This document shows positions 34,588 through 44,600 of a stretch of 64,000 nt of DNA, piece after piece. Numbering within the stretch: the first letter of the stretch is position 1; every line of letters starts with the position of its first letter. This DNA comes from JBCAXA01 sp038534295. GTDB lineage: Bacteria; Pseudomonadota; Gammaproteobacteria; Steroidobacterales; Woeseiaceae. The stretch spans positions 1,054,001 to 1,118,000 of the forward strand of contig JBCAXA010000001.1 in assembly GCA_038534295.1 (NCBI GenBank). Reading direction: 5' to 3'. Made by a program: the position numbers and the translations under genes. Below the pieces are notes generated by a model. It made no database searches. It saw only the letters and a list, made by a program, of their open reading frames with translations, and had not been told where the DNA came from.

Positions 34588-35264
34588 GTAGAAATGCCGT
34601 GACACCACAAGCGCTGTTTCTTGGTTCGATTGGCGTGCTCGCCGAGACGTCGGACATTCAGCGCCGGGCCTACAATCAGGCCATGGCTGAAGCAGGGCTC
34701 GATTGGCACTGGGACGTTGCGACCTATCGAGCACTGTTGGTAAGCGCCGGCGGCAAAGCGCGGCTGCATCGCCTGGCTGCTGCCGACAACAAATCGCTGG
34801 CCGCGGCAACGGTCGACCAAATCCATCGACGCAAGACCGAGATCGCTTGTGCGGAAGTCGTCAGAGATCGGACGCCGCTCAGAATCGGTGTAGCGGCGTT
34901 GATTCGCGCTGCGCTGGAGCGCGATATCGCGCTCGCGCTCGTTACCACGACGTATCGGCCTAATATCGATGCCATCGCGGCGGCGCACCCCGACGAGCTG
35001 CCGCTGGACCGGTTCGCGGCCGTACTGACCGTCGACGATGTCGCACGCGGCAAACCGGCACCAGATATTTATGAACTCGCGCTCGAGCGCACCGGTGTGA
35101 GGGCCGAGGATGCCTTGGCCATCGAAGACAGCGCTGCATCGGTCGCAGCCGCGCGCGCGGCTGGCGTTTACACCGTTGCGATACCAGGTCGTTTTACCCA
35201 GGGCCAAGACTTCAGCGGCGCGAACGAGCGGCTAGACAGTCTGGCCGGATTCGCGTTCGACTAG
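34584..35264 (+). CDS. HAD-like protein lacking the usual nucleophile Asp
   Basis: A 226-residue protein with the fold markers of HAD-IA phosphatases of the CbbY/beta-phosphoglucomutase type. The cap region (ETSDIQRRAYNQAMAEAGLDWHWDVATY), motif II (ALVTTTYRPN), the motif III Lys (RGKPAPDIYELALERTGV) and motif IV (LAIEDSAASVAAARAAGV) are present. Motif I, normally D-x-D-G-x-L, reads LFLGSIGVLAET, so both aspartates (nucleophile and acid/base) are missing. It therefore cannot use the standard phosphoaspartate mechanism. It is translationally coupled to the GMC gene through a GTGA overlap. It could be a binding or regulatory protein, or use other chemistry. Confidence 0.8.
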   Translation: MSRNAVTPQALFLGSIGVLAETSDIQRRAYNQAMAEAGLDWHWDVATYRALLVSAGGKARLHRLAAADNKSLAAATVDQIHRRKTEIACAEVVRDRTPLRIGVAALIRAALERDIALALVTTTYRPNIDAIAAAHPDELPLDRFAAVLTVDDVARGKPAPDIYELALERTGVRAEDALAIEDSAASVAAARAAGVYTVAIPGRFTQGQDFSGANERLDSLAGFAFD

Positions 35265-35283
35265 CACTCGACGACATTCACCG

Positions 35284-37275
35284 TCAAATCGTCATCGCCA
35301 ACTCATAGCCCTGCCGCGTCGCGGCCATGACACCGCGAGGTGCGAAGCAGTCACCGACGGTCCGCACATCGAGGCCGGCGGCTTCAAGTTCAACCGCCAG
35401 CGCGTCGTTCGGCATCCGCGCTGTGGCGTAGGTTAGCCCCACGACGTCCTCGATTCGCCGCCGAGTGCCGCTCCAAACGTTGACGACGTCGACAGCCGCA
35501 TCGTCGATGGCGTCGAGCGAGACAGGTTCGGCGCTAGTAATGATCTCCACACCCATTGCGAACAGGCGGTGGTAGATACCCTGGCGATCAATCAGCGAAA
35601 CGTCCGATGCCAAGCGATCGCGTGGCGTCACGACAGTGACTGCGTCGAATCGCTCGGCCAACAGCTCGACAACGGCGTAGGTCATGGCCGTGTGGTCGCG
35701 ATCAACCACCAGCATTCGGCCGGCGCTGCGCCCACCTCGGGACAACATGCTCGCCGCCAGGGCCCTGAGATCCGGCACGACAGCCGGATCGGCGTAGTCG
35801 GGCGGCAGCCAAGTCGGCACCGTCATCGTCGCACCGGTCGCAAGCAGGACAACGTCTGGCTTACCCGCCAGTACGTCTGCGGCCCGCGCCTTAACGCCGA
35901 ATTCGAACTGGACGCCGACGTCCTTGCCGGCGAGGTACTGATAATCGTAGACACTGGAGAGGTTTTCACCGCCCGGCAGTTGCGCGTGCAGGCGTGTCTT
36001 GCCGCCGGGCTCAGCGCCTGCACCGAACACCGTTACTGGGTGACCGCGAGCCGCCGCCACCCAGGCCGCTTCCAGACCCGCAACGCCGCTGCCGACGACA
36101 ACGACGCGCCGTTGTCGCTTTGCGCTCGGCGGCCGCCAGCCGATCTCGTCGGGTTCGCCGACGCGTGGATTGTTGTCACAGGCTAAGCGGTTGGACTCGA
36201 TGATCGCCCGCCAACACGAATTGCACGACACGCAGTAGCGAATACGCGCTTCGCGACCAGCGCGAGCTTTATCGCCGAACGCTGCATCGGTAATCAACGG
36301 ACGCCCCAGAAAAACCAGATCGGCGGTGCCGTCGGTCAGCGCCGTTTCGCATTCGTTTGGATCGGTCAGGTAACCGAGCGCACCCGTCGGTATCGACGGC
36401 GCCGTTTGCCTCAGCATGTGGATCGTCGTGAGATACGGATGACGCGCGCCGTGCGCATCCGGCAGGTGTCGCCACAGCGAGTTGCCGTGTGCGCCCCAGG
36501 CCCAGGTCCAATAATCGAAACCACCGTGCTCGGCAAGCAACGCGGCAATCTGCGCCGCCGCGTCGATGTCGATGCTGCCAGCGATGCCATCGTCGGCCGG
36601 CAGTTTCAGGCCAATAACAAACCCGCGACCGCACTGTGCACGAATGGCGTCGAGCAATTCGGTCAGCACGCGCGCGCGATTGGCGGCGCTGCCACCGTAG
36701 TCGTCATCGCGACGGTTGGACCAAGGAGACAGAAACTGGTGAAAAAAATGGCCGTGGCCTGCCGAGATCTCCACGCCGCTAAACCCGGCACGTTGCACGC
36801 GCCGACTCGCCTCAGCCCAAGCATCGATCAGCGCGCGAACCTCAGCGGTGTGTAGCGCGCGCGGCACGGTCCACGACAAATCGTCCGGCAATGCCGATGG
36901 ACCGATCGCGCCGTCGTTGCGTCCGATGGCGTGGCGGCCACGGCCTGGATCTTGGATTTGCGCCAGCAAGCGCGTGTCGTGACGCTCGACGCTGTCGGCG
37001 ACGCGCTTCAGGTCGTCGAGCCCGCCGTCGTCCCAGGCGCGTAACCGGAACGGTTCGCGGTTGTACGCCGTCATGGCCAGCGGCTCGGTAACGATCAGCC
37101 CGGTGCCGCCGCGAGCTCGGTTGCTTAGGTAATTAAGAAAGGACTCGGTGGCCTTGTGATCGCGAACGAAGCGCGTCTGGATTGCCGCATGGGCAAGCCG
37201 GTTGCGGACAGTGACGCCGGCGAGCTCGAACGGACTGAAGAGGGTTGGATAGGAGGTCGGCGAATCCGCTGTCAT
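35284..37275 (-). CDS. old-yellow-enzyme-type flavin oxidoreductase with Fe-S and FAD domains
   Basis: A 663-residue enzyme of the 2,4-dienoyl-CoA reductase / trimethylamine dehydrogenase group. The N-terminal FMN barrel starts TLFSPFELAGVTVRNRLAHAAIQTRFV and contains GVEISAGHGHFFHQFLSPWSNRRDDDYGGSAANRAR. The 4Fe-4S site is CVSCNSCWRAIIESNRLAC (C-x2-C-x2-C-x11-C). The C-terminal part binds a dinucleotide (VVVVGSGVAGLEAAWVAAARGHPVTVF) and a second one near residue 510. Members reduce enones or oxidise amines. The usual His-His substrate pair of alkene reductases is partly altered, so the substrate is open. It lies 48 bases downstream of the FAD dehydrogenase on the same strand. Confidence 0.88.
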   Translation of the reverse strand: MTADSPTSYPTLFSPFELAGVTVRNRLAHAAIQTRFVRDHKATESFLNYLSNRARGGTGLIVTEPLAMTAYNREPFRLRAWDDGGLDDLKRVADSVERHDTRLLAQIQDPGRGRHAIGRNDGAIGPSALPDDLSWTVPRALHTAEVRALIDAWAEASRRVQRAGFSGVEISAGHGHFFHQFLSPWSNRRDDDYGGSAANRARVLTELLDAIRAQCGRGFVIGLKLPADDGIAGSIDIDAAAQIAALLAEHGGFDYWTWAWGAHGNSLWRHLPDAHGARHPYLTTIHMLRQTAPSIPTGALGYLTDPNECETALTDGTADLVFLGRPLITDAAFGDKARAGREARIRYCVSCNSCWRAIIESNRLACDNNPRVGEPDEIGWRPPSAKRQRRVVVVGSGVAGLEAAWVAAARGHPVTVFGAGAEPGGKTRLHAQLPGGENLSSVYDYQYLAGKDVGVQFEFGVKARAADVLAGKPDVVLLATGATMTVPTWLPPDYADPAVVPDLRALAASMLSRGGRSAGRMLVVDRDHTAMTYAVVELLAERFDAVTVVTPRDRLASDVSLIDRQGIYHRLFAMGVEIITSAEPVSLDAIDDAAVDVVNVWSGTRRRIEDVVGLTYATARMPNDALAVELEAAGLDVRTVGDCFAPRGVMAATRQGYELAMTI

Positions 37276-37323
37276 GGGATGATTGTAGCGACGCGCGTCC
37301 TTGCACCGAGTATTGGGCGACCG

Positions 37324-38685
37324 TCAGATTACCCGGTCGCGGTTCAGTATGCGTTTCGGATCGAGGGTTTCTTTGAGCGTTCGCATCAGCGCGATTTCCG
37401 CCGTGCTGCGACTGCAATGCAGCCAGTTGCGTTTAAGCGTGCCCACGCCGTGCTCGGCGGTGATCGAACCGTCGAACTTGCCGGCCTCGCGGTAAACGAT
37501 CTCGTCGACGGCTTCGGCATCGTCGGTGCTGCCGGTCGTAACAAAAATGTGCACGTTGCCGTCGCCGACGTGACCAAAAAACCAGCTACGGCAGTCGGCA
37601 AATCGTTGCGCGAGCGCCGCCTCGACCGCCTGCTTGAATTCGTCGATCGACACCAGCGGAATGCCAATATCGAAATTGAACACGGGTTGCCAGGCTTGCA
37701 TGAGTTCGCCAATCGCGTCGCGAATTCGCCAGAACGCGTTGGCCTCGCCGGCACTTTGCGAAACCGCCGCGTCTGTAACGACGCCGGCCTGCATGGCCCT
37801 ATACAGCGTCTCGATGAATCGCTCCGAGGCAGCGTCGCCGCCGCCTTCGTTTTCGATGAGCACGTAGTAGTCGTGGCGCTTGTCAAACGGATCGTTGGTA
37901 CCGGTAGCAGTCAGCGCGTCGTGGAAATAGTCCGGCCACATCAGCTCGAAGGCGCTGAGACCGTCGAGTTCTCGCAGCAACGTCTTTAGCAGCGCCGCGA
38001 CCGTGGCAAAGGTCGGCAACGCGCACAAGGCCGTTTGTCGACCGGGCTTGTCGGGGAACAAACGAAACGTCACCTCGGTGACCACCCCCAGTATGCCCTC
38101 GGCGCCGATAAACAGTTGCTTCAAATCGAAGCCGGCATTGTTTTTCAGCAGCGTATTGTGGGCAGGGACCACGGTACCGTCGGCCAGGACGACGACCAGG
38201 CCGAGGACTAAGGCTCGGGTCATGCCGTAGCGAATCACGCTGTTGCCGCCGGCGTTGGTCGAGACGATGCCACCGGCAAGACACGATCCACGAGCACCGA
38301 GATCGAGCGGAAACGACAGACCGACATCGCTGGCGGCGTTTTGTATCGTTTCGAGCGGCACTCCGGCGCCAACGGTAATGGTCATGCCGTCCGGGTCAAT
38401 GCGTTCGATGCGATTCAATCGCTCGAGTGACAGCGCCCACTCGCCGGCTTGCGGCGTCGCGCCGCCCGATATACCGGTCCGGCCGCCCTGCACGACGACC
38501 GGCTGTTCCGCGCGGTGGCACAGCTTGAGCATCGCCGCGACATCCTCGGTCGTGCGCGGCCGCAGCACGACATCGGGGCGCCGCGCATTCGCACCGCTCC
38601 AATCGACGTCGTAGCGGGCGTCCACGTCATCGCCAATTAGATACAGCGCTGGCTCGAGCGCGTCGAGAGGCGCGGTGTCGGTCAC
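37324..38685 (-). CDS. FAD-linked 2-hydroxyacid dehydrogenase (GlcD/D-lactate type)
   Basis: A 453-residue FAD enzyme. The PCMH FAD domain shows RPDVVLRPRTTEDVAAMLKL, VVQGGRTGISGGATP, GLSFPLDLGARGSCLAGGIVSTNAGG and LFIGAEGILGVVTEVTFRL. The C-terminal FAD-oxidase domain has WFFGHVGDGNVHIF and SITAEHGVGTLKRNW, with the conserved His residues. Members oxidise glycolate, D-lactate, D-2-hydroxyglutarate or similar acids and donate electrons to the chain. It is the first gene of a reverse unit with the old-yellow-enzyme-type protein. No copy of the TTGCATTCG operator lies upstream, so this unit may be regulated separately. Confidence 0.9.
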   Translation of the reverse strand: MTDTAPLDALEPALYLIGDDVDARYDVDWSGANARRPDVVLRPRTTEDVAAMLKLCHRAEQPVVVQGGRTGISGGATPQAGEWALSLERLNRIERIDPDGMTITVGAGVPLETIQNAASDVGLSFPLDLGARGSCLAGGIVSTNAGGNSVIRYGMTRALVLGLVVVLADGTVVPAHNTLLKNNAGFDLKQLFIGAEGILGVVTEVTFRLFPDKPGRQTALCALPTFATVAALLKTLLRELDGLSAFELMWPDYFHDALTATGTNDPFDKRHDYYVLIENEGGGDAASERFIETLYRAMQAGVVTDAAVSQSAGEANAFWRIRDAIGELMQAWQPVFNFDIGIPLVSIDEFKQAVEAALAQRFADCRSWFFGHVGDGNVHIFVTTGSTDDAEAVDEIVYREAGKFDGSITAEHGVGTLKRNWLHCSRSTAEIALMRTLKETLDPKRILNRDRVI

Positions 38686-38718
38686 GTCATCTTGCCCGAG
38701 CGAGAGGTCACGCGCTGG

Positions 38719-38746
38719 AGTCTAGCACCCGACTTCGGCCCGTCAG
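38719..38746 (-). promoter_or_regulatory. candidate extended -10 promoter for the FAD dehydrogenase unit
   Basis: On the reverse strand CTGACG (38746-38741) is followed after 16 bases by TAGACT (38724-38719), preceded by TGC as in an extended -10. The ATG at 38685 is 34 bases downstream. The rest of the 244-base region up to the protease gene shows no clear signal. Confidence 0.35.
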
Positions 38747-38929
38747 TGACCCGAATTACTGGAGTCAGACATTTTGGTCATTGCGATTTGACAGTGAATT
38801 ACGTGAACCGCGTCACAGTTGAGCTGCCTTGCGAAAAGCGGGTGCACTCTGGCGAAAGCCGCGTATTTGCTGAAATAGCGTCCAATCTGCGACTCGGTCT
38901 GGGACCGGGCCCAACGAACGGAACACCAA

Positions 38930-41578
38930 ATGAAAAACGCACGAGTCATATTTGCACTGACAGCGCTAGGCGCGGCTGGCGGCAGCTATCTGCTGCTACC
39001 GTCGGCGACGCTTAACTTGGTGTCCGCCAACAGCACGGCAACGGCCGATTCGGCTGCTACGCCGACCGCTGTTCGTTCGATTTCAGACCTGACGGCGGAT
39101 GCGCCGTTCACAGGCACGACAACCGCCGCCGCGCCGGAAGCAGCCGGGTCGGTAGTACCGGTGGTCGTCGGCGACGTGGCTTCGGTCACGCACGCGGACG
39201 CACAGGCAGCGAGCCCAGCACGCGACGACGATGCTACCGACGAGGCCACGGTGCGCCGGACCAGCGACGACGCAGCAACCGCCAAAATGAATGCGCCGCT
39301 GCGTGCATTGGCACTGGCCGGCGGCACCGAACTGGTTGACCTTGTCGTTCGCTACGACCAGAGCCCGCTGCTCGGCAGCGAAGCGCAAATTGCCGCGCTG
39401 GGTGGCAGCGTCACCCAAGACTTTCCGAACTTGAAGATGCGCGCACTGCGCCTCCCAGCGGACCGGCTGATTGAGCTCGCGATCGATCCGGCGATCGATT
39501 CGCTGTCGCTCGATTCGGAGATCGTCGGTACCAGCTCCACGAAAACGACCGGGCGCGTTGCGAAGCCACATACAGACAACGCGTTGCACGCCTCGCTGAC
39601 TGGCGCGGGCGTTGGCGTCGCTGTAATCGATTCCGGCATCGCCTTGCATGACGACCTCGATCACGTCGAACGCGTTCACTTGATAACGCCAGCGACGGCG
39701 CTCGTGCACGGCACACGGCACGACGACGCCGTAGAAGCGCTGTACGTTTTCGATGAAGGCAACGGCAACCGCTTGTTCGATCGAGCAGCGCCTAACTCGT
39801 CGTCCGAGTTACCTCTTGACCTTGTCGCAGAAGGCGACAGTGGCACCACATGGAACGGCACTAAGCTTCGTTTCGATGCGGCCAACCGCTATTCGTCCGT
39901 TCGCGGTGACCGTATCTACGACGCCTGCCGGGCGACCAACGCGATCAGCGTCGAAGCCTGGGTCAAGCCCCACAATACGACGCAATCGGGACCAGCTCGT
40001 ATCGTGACGTACTCTTTAAACTCCGGCGCACGCAACTTCACGCTGGCGCAAGATGGCGATCACTATCAATTTCGCCTGCGAACCACGGCGAATGGCTGGA
40101 ACGGTTACTACACCGTGCTCGAGAGTCCGTATGGCAGCGTTACAACGAGCCTGCAGCACGTTGTCGCAGTCCGGGATTCAAGCGGTCAGGCTCGTCTCTA
40201 TCTGAACGGCGCGCTGGTTGACAGCGAGTTCATTGGCGGCAACTTCTCCAATTGGACCGCTTCGTACGGGTTTGGTCTCGGCAACGAGTTCAGCACAACA
40301 GCGGACAACGGTGCGCGCGACTGGCGCGGCGAATATCACTTGGCAGCTGTACATTGCCGCGCGTTGAGCACAGCCGAAGTCGCCGATCACTATCAGGCGG
40401 GCGCTGACGCCTACGCGACCGATCAGGATCCCTACGGTCACGGCACGCACGTCGCCGGAATCGTTGCTGGCGACGGTCAAGGTTCGGCCGGCGGCGAAAT
40501 CGCCGGGGCGGCTGAGAACGCAAGCATCGTTTCACTGCGCGTTCTCGATGAGGACGGTCGCGGCAACCTGTCCGACGCGATTGCCGCCATGGATTGGCTG
40601 CTGGCCAACGGCCAGAGCCACGGTATTCGCGTCGCCAATCTCTCACTCGGGATGGGCGTTACCGAATCCAACACGACCGACCCGCTGGTCCAAGCGGTCG
40701 AACAGGTGTGGGACGCTGGCATCACCGTCGTCGTCGCGGCGGGCAACTACGGTCGCGACGGCCATATGACCGTCACGAGCCCGGCAAACTCGCGCAAAGT
40801 CATCACCGTTGGCTCGCTGACCAACAATGACACGCCGTCGAATCCGAACGACGACTATGTTTCCACGTATTCCTCGCGCGGACCGACGTTGATCGATTTC
40901 GTCCTGAAGCCGGATTTAGTGGCTGCCGGCAACAAGATCGTCTCGGCCATTCCGGATAACGCAAAACTTCGCAGCGATCTGCCGGGTAACGTGATCGCTT
41001 GCAACACCTCGAACTGCGACGATGACTATCTCGAGCTGTCTGGGACCAGTATGGCCGCACCGATGGTCTCGGGCGCGGTAGCGCTGATGCTGCAACAGGA
41101 TGGACAGCTAACACCGTCCACAATTAAGGCACGGCTGATGCGCTCGACGACGAAGGTTAGCGGTGCCGACCCGACTGAAGTCGGCGCCGGCGTGCTGAAC
41201 ACGGCTGCCGCGCTCAGCGAAACCGGCTACGTTGCCAACGATGCGCTGTCACCGCGGATGGCACGTGGCAAAGAAGGTAATGTCATCCTCGTCGAAAGCA
41301 CCGCGCGCCTTTGGGGTGACAGCACCTGGGATGCCGGCTACCTGTGGAGCGACGGTTACCTTTGGTCGGATGGCTACATGTGGGCCGACGGCTATATGTG
41401 GGCGGACGGCTACATGTGGGCAGACGGATACCTCTGGTCGGATGGCTATATGTGGGCGGATGGCTACCTCTGGGCGGATGGCTACTTATGGGCCGACGGG
41501 TACATGTGGGCGGATGCCGTTACCGACTACCAGCCACTCTACGATCCGGCCGCGAGCTCAGTGTTAAACGACGACTGA
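38930..41578 (+). CDS. subtilisin-like (S8) protease with inserted LamG-like domain and W-repeat tail
   Basis: An 882-residue secreted protease. Residues 1-35 are a signal peptide; residues 120-200 form an inhibitor-type propeptide (ELVDLVVRYDQSPLLG, VTQDFPNLKMRALRLP). The catalytic triad is Asp234 (GVAVIDSGI), His504 (YGHGTHVAGIVAG) and Ser707 (ELSGTSMAAPMVSGA), with the oxyanion Asn in VVVAAGNYG. Between Asp and His, where other subtilisins have a short loop, about 220 residues form a LamG/concanavalin-like domain (ISVEAWVKPHNTT, LQHVVAVRDSSGQARLYLNGALVDSEF). The tail has ten GY(L/M)W(S/A)D repeats. It converges on the cohesin-like gene; processing of surface proteins is possible but not shown. 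Confidence 0.9.
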   Translation: MKNARVIFALTALGAAGGSYLLLPSATLNLVSANSTATADSAATPTAVRSISDLTADAPFTGTTTAAAPEAAGSVVPVVVGDVASVTHADAQAASPARDDDATDEATVRRTSDDAATAKMNAPLRALALAGGTELVDLVVRYDQSPLLGSEAQIAALGGSVTQDFPNLKMRALRLPADRLIELAIDPAIDSLSLDSEIVGTSSTKTTGRVAKPHTDNALHASLTGAGVGVAVIDSGIALHDDLDHVERVHLITPATALVHGTRHDDAVEALYVFDEGNGNRLFDRAAPNSSSELPLDLVAEGDSGTTWNGTKLRFDAANRYSSVRGDRIYDACRATNAISVEAWVKPHNTTQSGPARIVTYSLNSGARNFTLAQDGDHYQFRLRTTANGWNGYYTVLESPYGSVTTSLQHVVAVRDSSGQARLYLNGALVDSEFIGGNFSNWTASYGFGLGNEFSTTADNGARDWRGEYHLAAVHCRALSTAEVADHYQAGADAYATDQDPYGHGTHVAGIVAGDGQGSAGGEIAGAAENASIVSLRVLDEDGRGNLSDAIAAMDWLLANGQSHGIRVANLSLGMGVTESNTTDPLVQAVEQVWDAGITVVVAAGNYGRDGHMTVTSPANSRKVITVGSLTNNDTPSNPNDDYVSTYSSRGPTLIDFVLKPDLVAAGNKIVSAIPDNAKLRSDLPGNVIACNTSNCDDDYLELSGTSMAAPMVSGAVALMLQQDGQLTPSTIKARLMRSTTKVSGADPTEVGAGVLNTAAALSETGYVANDALSPRMARGKEGNVILVESTARLWGDSTWDAGYLWSDGYLWSDGYMWADGYMWADGYMWADGYLWSDGYMWADGYLWADGYLWADGYMWADAVTDYQPLYDPAASSVLNDD
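41336..41515 (+). repeat. ten 18-bp tandem repeats encoding GY(L/M)W(S/A)D
   Basis: Ten uninterrupted units, each one hexapeptide: five end MWAD, three LWSD and two LWAD. Synonymous codons differ between units (GGC/GGT/GGA/GGG, TAC/TAT), so the amino-acid pattern has been selected rather than only recently copied. It is coding sequence inside the protease gene, near its 3' end. Confidence 0.95.
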
Positions 41579-41678
41579 CCGCTCGACGCCAACCGAGTCC
41601 AGCGCGCACTGCTGCGGCGCCTTATCGATGCCGCCACTACGCCAACGGCCGTCACAGCCGCCGACGTAGCGGCCCACC

Positions 41679-44600
41679 TTAGTCGCTTCCTGCTCTTTGC
41701 GCGACGCGCCGCCGTTCGATCCACGTCGCGACGACACCGAGCAATGCCGCCAACAACGCGAGGAACGGCAGTGGCAGCGGAATTGCCACAGTCGGTTCCG
41801 GATCCTGGAAGTCCGGTATGCCGTCGCCGTCCGTGTCGGTCGGGTTGGCCGGATCGCCGCCAATCTGCACGATGTCGGAGATGTCGTCGCCGTTGTCGTC
41901 GAGATCTAGGTAATCCGGGATTCCGTCACCATCGATATCACCGATGTCGGTCGGATCCGGAACCTCGTTGACGTCGAGGATACCGTTGCCGTCGGCGTCA
42001 TCGTCTTCGAAGTTAGCGATACCATCGCCGTCGGCATCGCCAATGCCCTCCTGCTGATCGACGATGCCGTCACCATCCGCGTCGGCAAACAGCGTCAGCA
42101 CAATGACGTTGGACGTTCGGCTTACCTGCGTATCGACAGCGTAGGCGGCCCCGGTGGCAGTCACGGCGATAAAGTGATTGATACCGCCGTTGGGTGTATC
42201 GACTGCGCCAGGCGTTGCGAATAACGTCACCGGAACACTTGCGTTGCCGGTTGCATCAAACGTGCCGTTAAATAGGGCTTTGCCGGCGGTTGCTTCGTTC
42301 GCATAGAACGGCAGTTCGGCGATGGTCACGTCAAACGGTGCATCGCCCGATGCGATGAACAGGCGCGAGTCCATCTGCAGCAACGAGAACGGCTCGTTCG
42401 GCAAGCCGCTCAGCTCAATGGTTTGATTGGCGCTGCCGACAATGGCCGGCGTTGACGGTACCCCTGCAACGGCAATCGCGGGCGTGAACAATGGCTGTGA
42501 CGGTGGATCAGGCAGAATTACGGCCTGACTACCGCCGAGCGAGCCGTCTTCGTAGAGACTCGACGTCAATACCGACCCGTTGCTGAACGTCACGGTAACC
42601 GCGGTTCCGATGAGCTCGTAGCCGGAAACCGCACCCGCATTGCCGGCGCCGGCGACGCCCTCAATGTTGTTCGGGTCGACGTCAGTAGCGAACTGGAAGC
42701 TCTCCGCTGGATCGAAATCAGTGAAGTCGATCGTAATGACGTCGAAGCCGCCGTTGCGCGGCACACTGTACGGGTCAAAGCAATTGTCGACGAAGGGCAC
42801 CAGACCGACCGTCGTTGCCTGACCGCTGTTTGGCGTGAAGCACTGGGCCGTCGCGTCACCGCCGCTGCCGACCGGGTCGAACACCATGTCCGGCAGGATG
42901 CCGGTGCTGAAATCGATCGAAACACTGTTGATAGTGATGCCGCCGGTCGACTGATTGGTGATCTGGAACTTGTCCGTGCCGCCGAACGTTGTTGCGGTAA
43001 GCGCGCCTCCCGGAGTGATCTCGATCAGAGCTTGCGGCGTTGGCGGTACGAACGTTGGGTCGAACTTCAGGGTAATGACGTTCGAGGTTTGACTGACCGG
43101 TTGATCGACTGCGTAGGGCGCTACCGACGTGACGGCGATGAACTGGTTTAAGCCGCCATCCGGTGTCGTGTTCCCGCTCGACGTCTGCAGCAGCGTCACC
43201 GGAATATCCACGGTACCACTCGCGCCAATTACTGCCGTGTACAGCGTTTTGCCACTCATCGCCTCGTTGGCGTAAAAGGGCAACTCCGCGGGAGTCACGT
43301 CAAACGGCGGATCACCCGACGCAATGAAGAGCCGCGAATCCATTTGCAGCAGCGACACGCTGTCGCCGGGTGTGCCGCTGACCCGAATTGTCTGATTCTG
43401 GTCGGCAACGATCGCCGGCGTCGGGCTGACGCCATCGACCTCAATCGTCGGCGCTGCCGGTGCCATGGGCGCAACCACCGTTTGGCCGCCGCCGAGCGAG
43501 CCGTCCTCATAGAGACTCGACACGATCGTCGAGCCGTCGCTGAACATGACGGTGACGGTCGCGCCGACGAGCTCATAGCCTGACACGGCACCGGCATTGC
43601 CGGCCCCTGTTACGCCCTGAATGCTGTTCGGGTCAACGTCCGTCGTAAAGAAAAACTGCTCGGTGGGATCGAAGTCGGTGAAATTGATCGTCAGGACGTC
43701 GAAACCGCCGTTGCGCGGAATACTGAATGGATCGACGCACGGATCGGTCGGTGCCACGAAGCCGGTAGCCGTGGCCCCTGAGTTCGCCGTCAGACAGCTC
43801 GAAGTCGCATCGCCGCCAGCACCAACCGGGTCGAACACCATGTCCGGCAGAATGCCGGTGCTGAGGTCGAGCGTGACGTTTAGGATCTGCACACCCGACA
43901 TCGACTGGTTGGTGATCTGGAAAGAACTGCCGCTGAACGTGCTCGCCCCAAGGCCGGCGCCTGGATTGATCTCGATCAGCGCCTGCGGCATCGGCGCCGC
44001 CCCAACGTTAACAACGCGAACGACTTCGGTCGCCGCGTTCCCAGCAGCGTCGCTGACGTTGTAGGTGACGTTGTAGGTACCGACCACGCCGGTGTTAACG
44101 ACGTCACCGCCAACGACGATGTTTGCTGAAATATCTCCGTCGACGTCATCGGTGGCCGTGGCACCAGGATCGACAAACGCACTACCTACAATGAGATTAA
44201 GCGGGTTGTCGCCATTGAGCGTAATCACCGGCGGCGTCGTGTCGTCGACGCCGTCGAGGCGAATGATCTCGATACCCTTGAGCGCCGGATTCTCGGTGAC
44301 GTGGATGAACTCGATATCGAGAGTCCCGTCGGGCGCCATGAGCTCGTAGCTGAGCAGTACTGCGCCTTTGGGGCCGGCGATCGCAAACTGATCGATGTCG
44401 TCGAATTCGGGAGGAATCACGCCCTCGACGCTGACGTCGAAGACACGTTCACCGGGCTGGTCGATCATGCCGAACAGCTCGGCAAGGTACAGATTGACCC
44501 GATACTGCCCGCCGGTCGTCACCGGAAATTCCCAGGTCATCGGTGGCGCTGCCGGGAAATCGAAGCGTTCGAAATTAAACACTTCAGCAGGCGCACTGGT

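Noticed and set aside
19472..38685. Sulfoquinovose Entner-Doudoroff pathway
   Set aside because: SDR, lactonase-like, aldolase and HpsN-type genes recall it, but there is no sulfoquinovosidase, no IlvD/Edd-type dehydratase and no sulfonate transporter. The substrate cannot be named.
41336..41515. CRISPR array
   Set aside because: The units are 18 bp with no spacers and are in frame within the protease gene.
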